From WJKR01 sp964556395 (lineage in GTDB: Archaea > Nanobdellota > Nanobdellia > Woesearchaeales > WJKR01): a DNA stretch of 12,756 nucleotides. The notes under the pieces were generated by a model, which saw only the letters and a program-made list of their open reading frames with translations, was not told the DNA's origin and did not search any database. Positions 11,580 to 12,756 of the stretch are shown in pieces (position 1 is the first letter of the stretch; every line of letters starts with the position of its first letter). The stretch spans positions 1-12,756 of the forward strand of contig CAZKVR010000016.1 in assembly GCA_964556395.1 (NCBI GenBank), written 5' to 3'. The position numbers and the translations under genes are program-made.

Positions 11580-12756
11580 CGAACTCCCCGACCGGCACGC
11601 CGAACCGGACGTCACCGTCACGCGGACGGACGGCCAACGTCTCGTTCTCGACCTCCTTGTCACCGATCGTGACGACGTAGTTGACATGGTCGAGCTGGGC
11701 CTCACGGACCTTCTTACCCATCGTCTCGGTACGGTCATTCAACTCGGACCGGAACCCAGCCTCAACCAGGCGCTCGTGCACCTTGCGCGCGTAGTCGTTG
11801 GCGCGCTGCGTCACCGTCACGACACGCACAGGCACCGGGCTCAACCACAAAGGGAACTTGCCGGCGAAGTGCTCGGTGATGATGGCGAAGAACCGCTCGA
11901 ACGAGCCGTAGATGGCACGGTGGAGCATGACCGGCCGCTCCTCCTGGTCCTTAGAGCCGCGATAGGTGAGGTCGAACTTCTCAGGCATGCTGAAATCCAC
12001 CTGGATCGTACCGCACTGCCAGCTCCGTCCGAGGGCGTCCTTGACGTGGCAGTCAATCTTCGGCCCGTAGAACGCGCCGTCACCAGGGTTGATCTTGAAG
12101 TCCAACCCCTCGGCCTCGAGCGCCTTGGACAAGGCCGACTCCGCGAGCTCCCACCGCTTAGGGTCACCCATGGACTTCTCGGGCTTGGTGGACAATTCGA
12201 GGTGGTAGTCGAAGCCGAAGGCGGAGTAGACCCGCCTGACGAGGCCTATGAGCTCCTGGATCTGGCCCTGCAACTGGTCCTCGGTGCAGTAGACGTGAGC
12301 GTCATCCTGGGTGAAGCAACGCACCCGGAGGAGTCCGGAGAGGACGCCTGAGAGCTCGTGTCGGTGGACGAGCCCGAACTCGCCGACCTTGAGAGGGAGC
12401 TCCTTGTAGGAGTGCGCCCGGTCCTTGTAGAGGAGCAGGTGGCCCGGACAGTTCATGGGCTTCACCGCCGTGTCCTTGTCGTCGATGCGGGTGACGTACA
12501 TGTTCTCACGGTAGTAGTCCCAATGGCCCGACGTCTGCCAAAGCGACTTGTTCATGATGAGCGGCGTCTTGACGAACCGGTAGTCCAGCTCCTTCATCCG
12601 CTCCATCATGAACCGCTCGAGCTGGCGGTAGATGAACGTGCCGCGGTCGTGGAAGAACGGCATTCCCGGCGCCTCGGGGTGGAGGCTGAACAGGTCGAGC
12701 CGCTCGCCCAGCTTGCGGTGGTCGCGCGCCTCTGCCTCGGCCTGCCAGTCCAGGTA
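11539..12756 (-). CDS. thrS: Threonyl-tRNA synthetase, C-terminal 405 residues
   Basis: Class II synthetase that charges tRNA-Thr. The frame stays open to the window edge, so the N-terminal TGS/editing part is missing here; the first visible residues are YLDWQAEAEARDHRKLGERL, the conserved lead-in to the catalytic core. Numbering from there, the zinc ligands expected from E. coli ThrRS are C103 (MNCPGH), H154 (TQDDAHVYC) and H279 (MLHRAIYGS), all present. Motif 2 surrounds RVRCFTQDD. The last 100 residues are the anticodon-binding domain (WLSPVPVRVVTVT onward, ending ELEAERDERRL). The sequence resembles the bacterial-type ThrRS, which is also found in many archaea. It is convergent with the LAGLIDADG-wHTH gene, overlapping its end by 41 bases. 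Confidence 0.97.
   Translation of the reverse strand, partial: YLDWQAEAEARDHRKLGERLDLFSLHPEAPGMPFFHDRGTFIYRQLERFMMERMKELDYRFVKTPLIMNKSLWQTSGHWDYYRENMYVTRIDDKDTAVKPMNCPGHLLLYKDRAHSYKELPLKVGEFGLVHRHELSGVLSGLLRVRCFTQDDAHVYCTEDQLQGQIQELIGLVRRVYSAFGFDYHLELSTKPEKSMGDPKRWELAESALSKALEAEGLDFKINPGDGAFYGPKIDCHVKDALGRSWQCGTIQVDFSMPEKFDLTYRGSKDQEERPVMLHRAIYGSFERFFAIITEHFAGKFPLWLSPVPVRVVTVTQRANDYARKVHERLVEAGFRSELNDRTETMGKKVREAQLDHVNYVVTIGDKEVENETLAVRPRDGDVRFGVPVGEFVKELEAERDERRL

Noticed and set aside
11686..12351. Plus-strand open frame of 221 codons opposite thrS
   Set aside because: It is antisense to a strongly conserved synthetase and has no motif or promoter.
1..12756. tRNA genes, CRISPR arrays, IS ends or att sites
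   Set aside because: I looked at the intergenic gaps and found no cloverleaf-like sequence, regularly spaced repeat, transposase or terminal repeat; all gaps are under about 135 bases.

Overview
The window looks archaeal and most likely comes from a small, compact genome of the DPANN kind (a cautious call, from gene content alone). The main evidence is an archaeal Cbf5 pseudouridine synthase with a PUA domain, a DUF357 protein, an MNT/HEPN pair of the archaeal type, a GT2-GtrA glycosyltransferase, and TATA-like boxes about 25-30 bases before start codons with almost no leader. Genes are packed tightly on both strands. Several overlap by 4 bases, either as ATGA start/stop pairs or tail to tail at their stop codons. 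No tRNA, rRNA or CRISPR array was seen, and no gene-free stretch exceeds 300 bases.

Left part (1-3130): a two-gene minus-strand unit encodes a coiled-coil protein with two hydrophobic C-terminal segments and a ZIP-family metal transporter. It is divergent from cysS (cysteinyl-tRNA synthetase). Middle-left (3131-4943): two putative RNase modules face away from a shared 121-bp promoter region. One is a wHTH-MNT nucleotidyltransferase followed by a HEPN protein (minus strand); the other is a DUF357 protein followed by a PIN-domain nuclease (plus strand). An inverted repeat brackets the TATA box of the MNT/HEPN unit. Next, galE (minus) ends tail to tail on the PIN gene.

Centre (5916-8387): the Cbf5 gene is interrupted by a 497-residue intein carrying a LAGLIDADG endonuclease. 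The intein sits two residues after the conserved active-site arginine. Its DNA is visibly more AT-rich than the host gene. This is the most striking feature of the window. Right part (8531-12756): a DPM1-like glycosyltransferase fused to a GtrA membrane domain; a wHTH regulator divergent from a small, very acidic protein; a free-standing LAGLIDADG protein with a C-terminal wHTH domain whose end runs antisense into thrS; and a 5'-truncated thrS.

Functionally, the core genes serve translation (cysS, thrS, cbf5) and surface glycan or glycolipid synthesis (galE, GT2-GtrA). The accessory genes are a metal transporter unit, a toxin-antitoxin-like RNase island and two separate LAGLIDADG elements.
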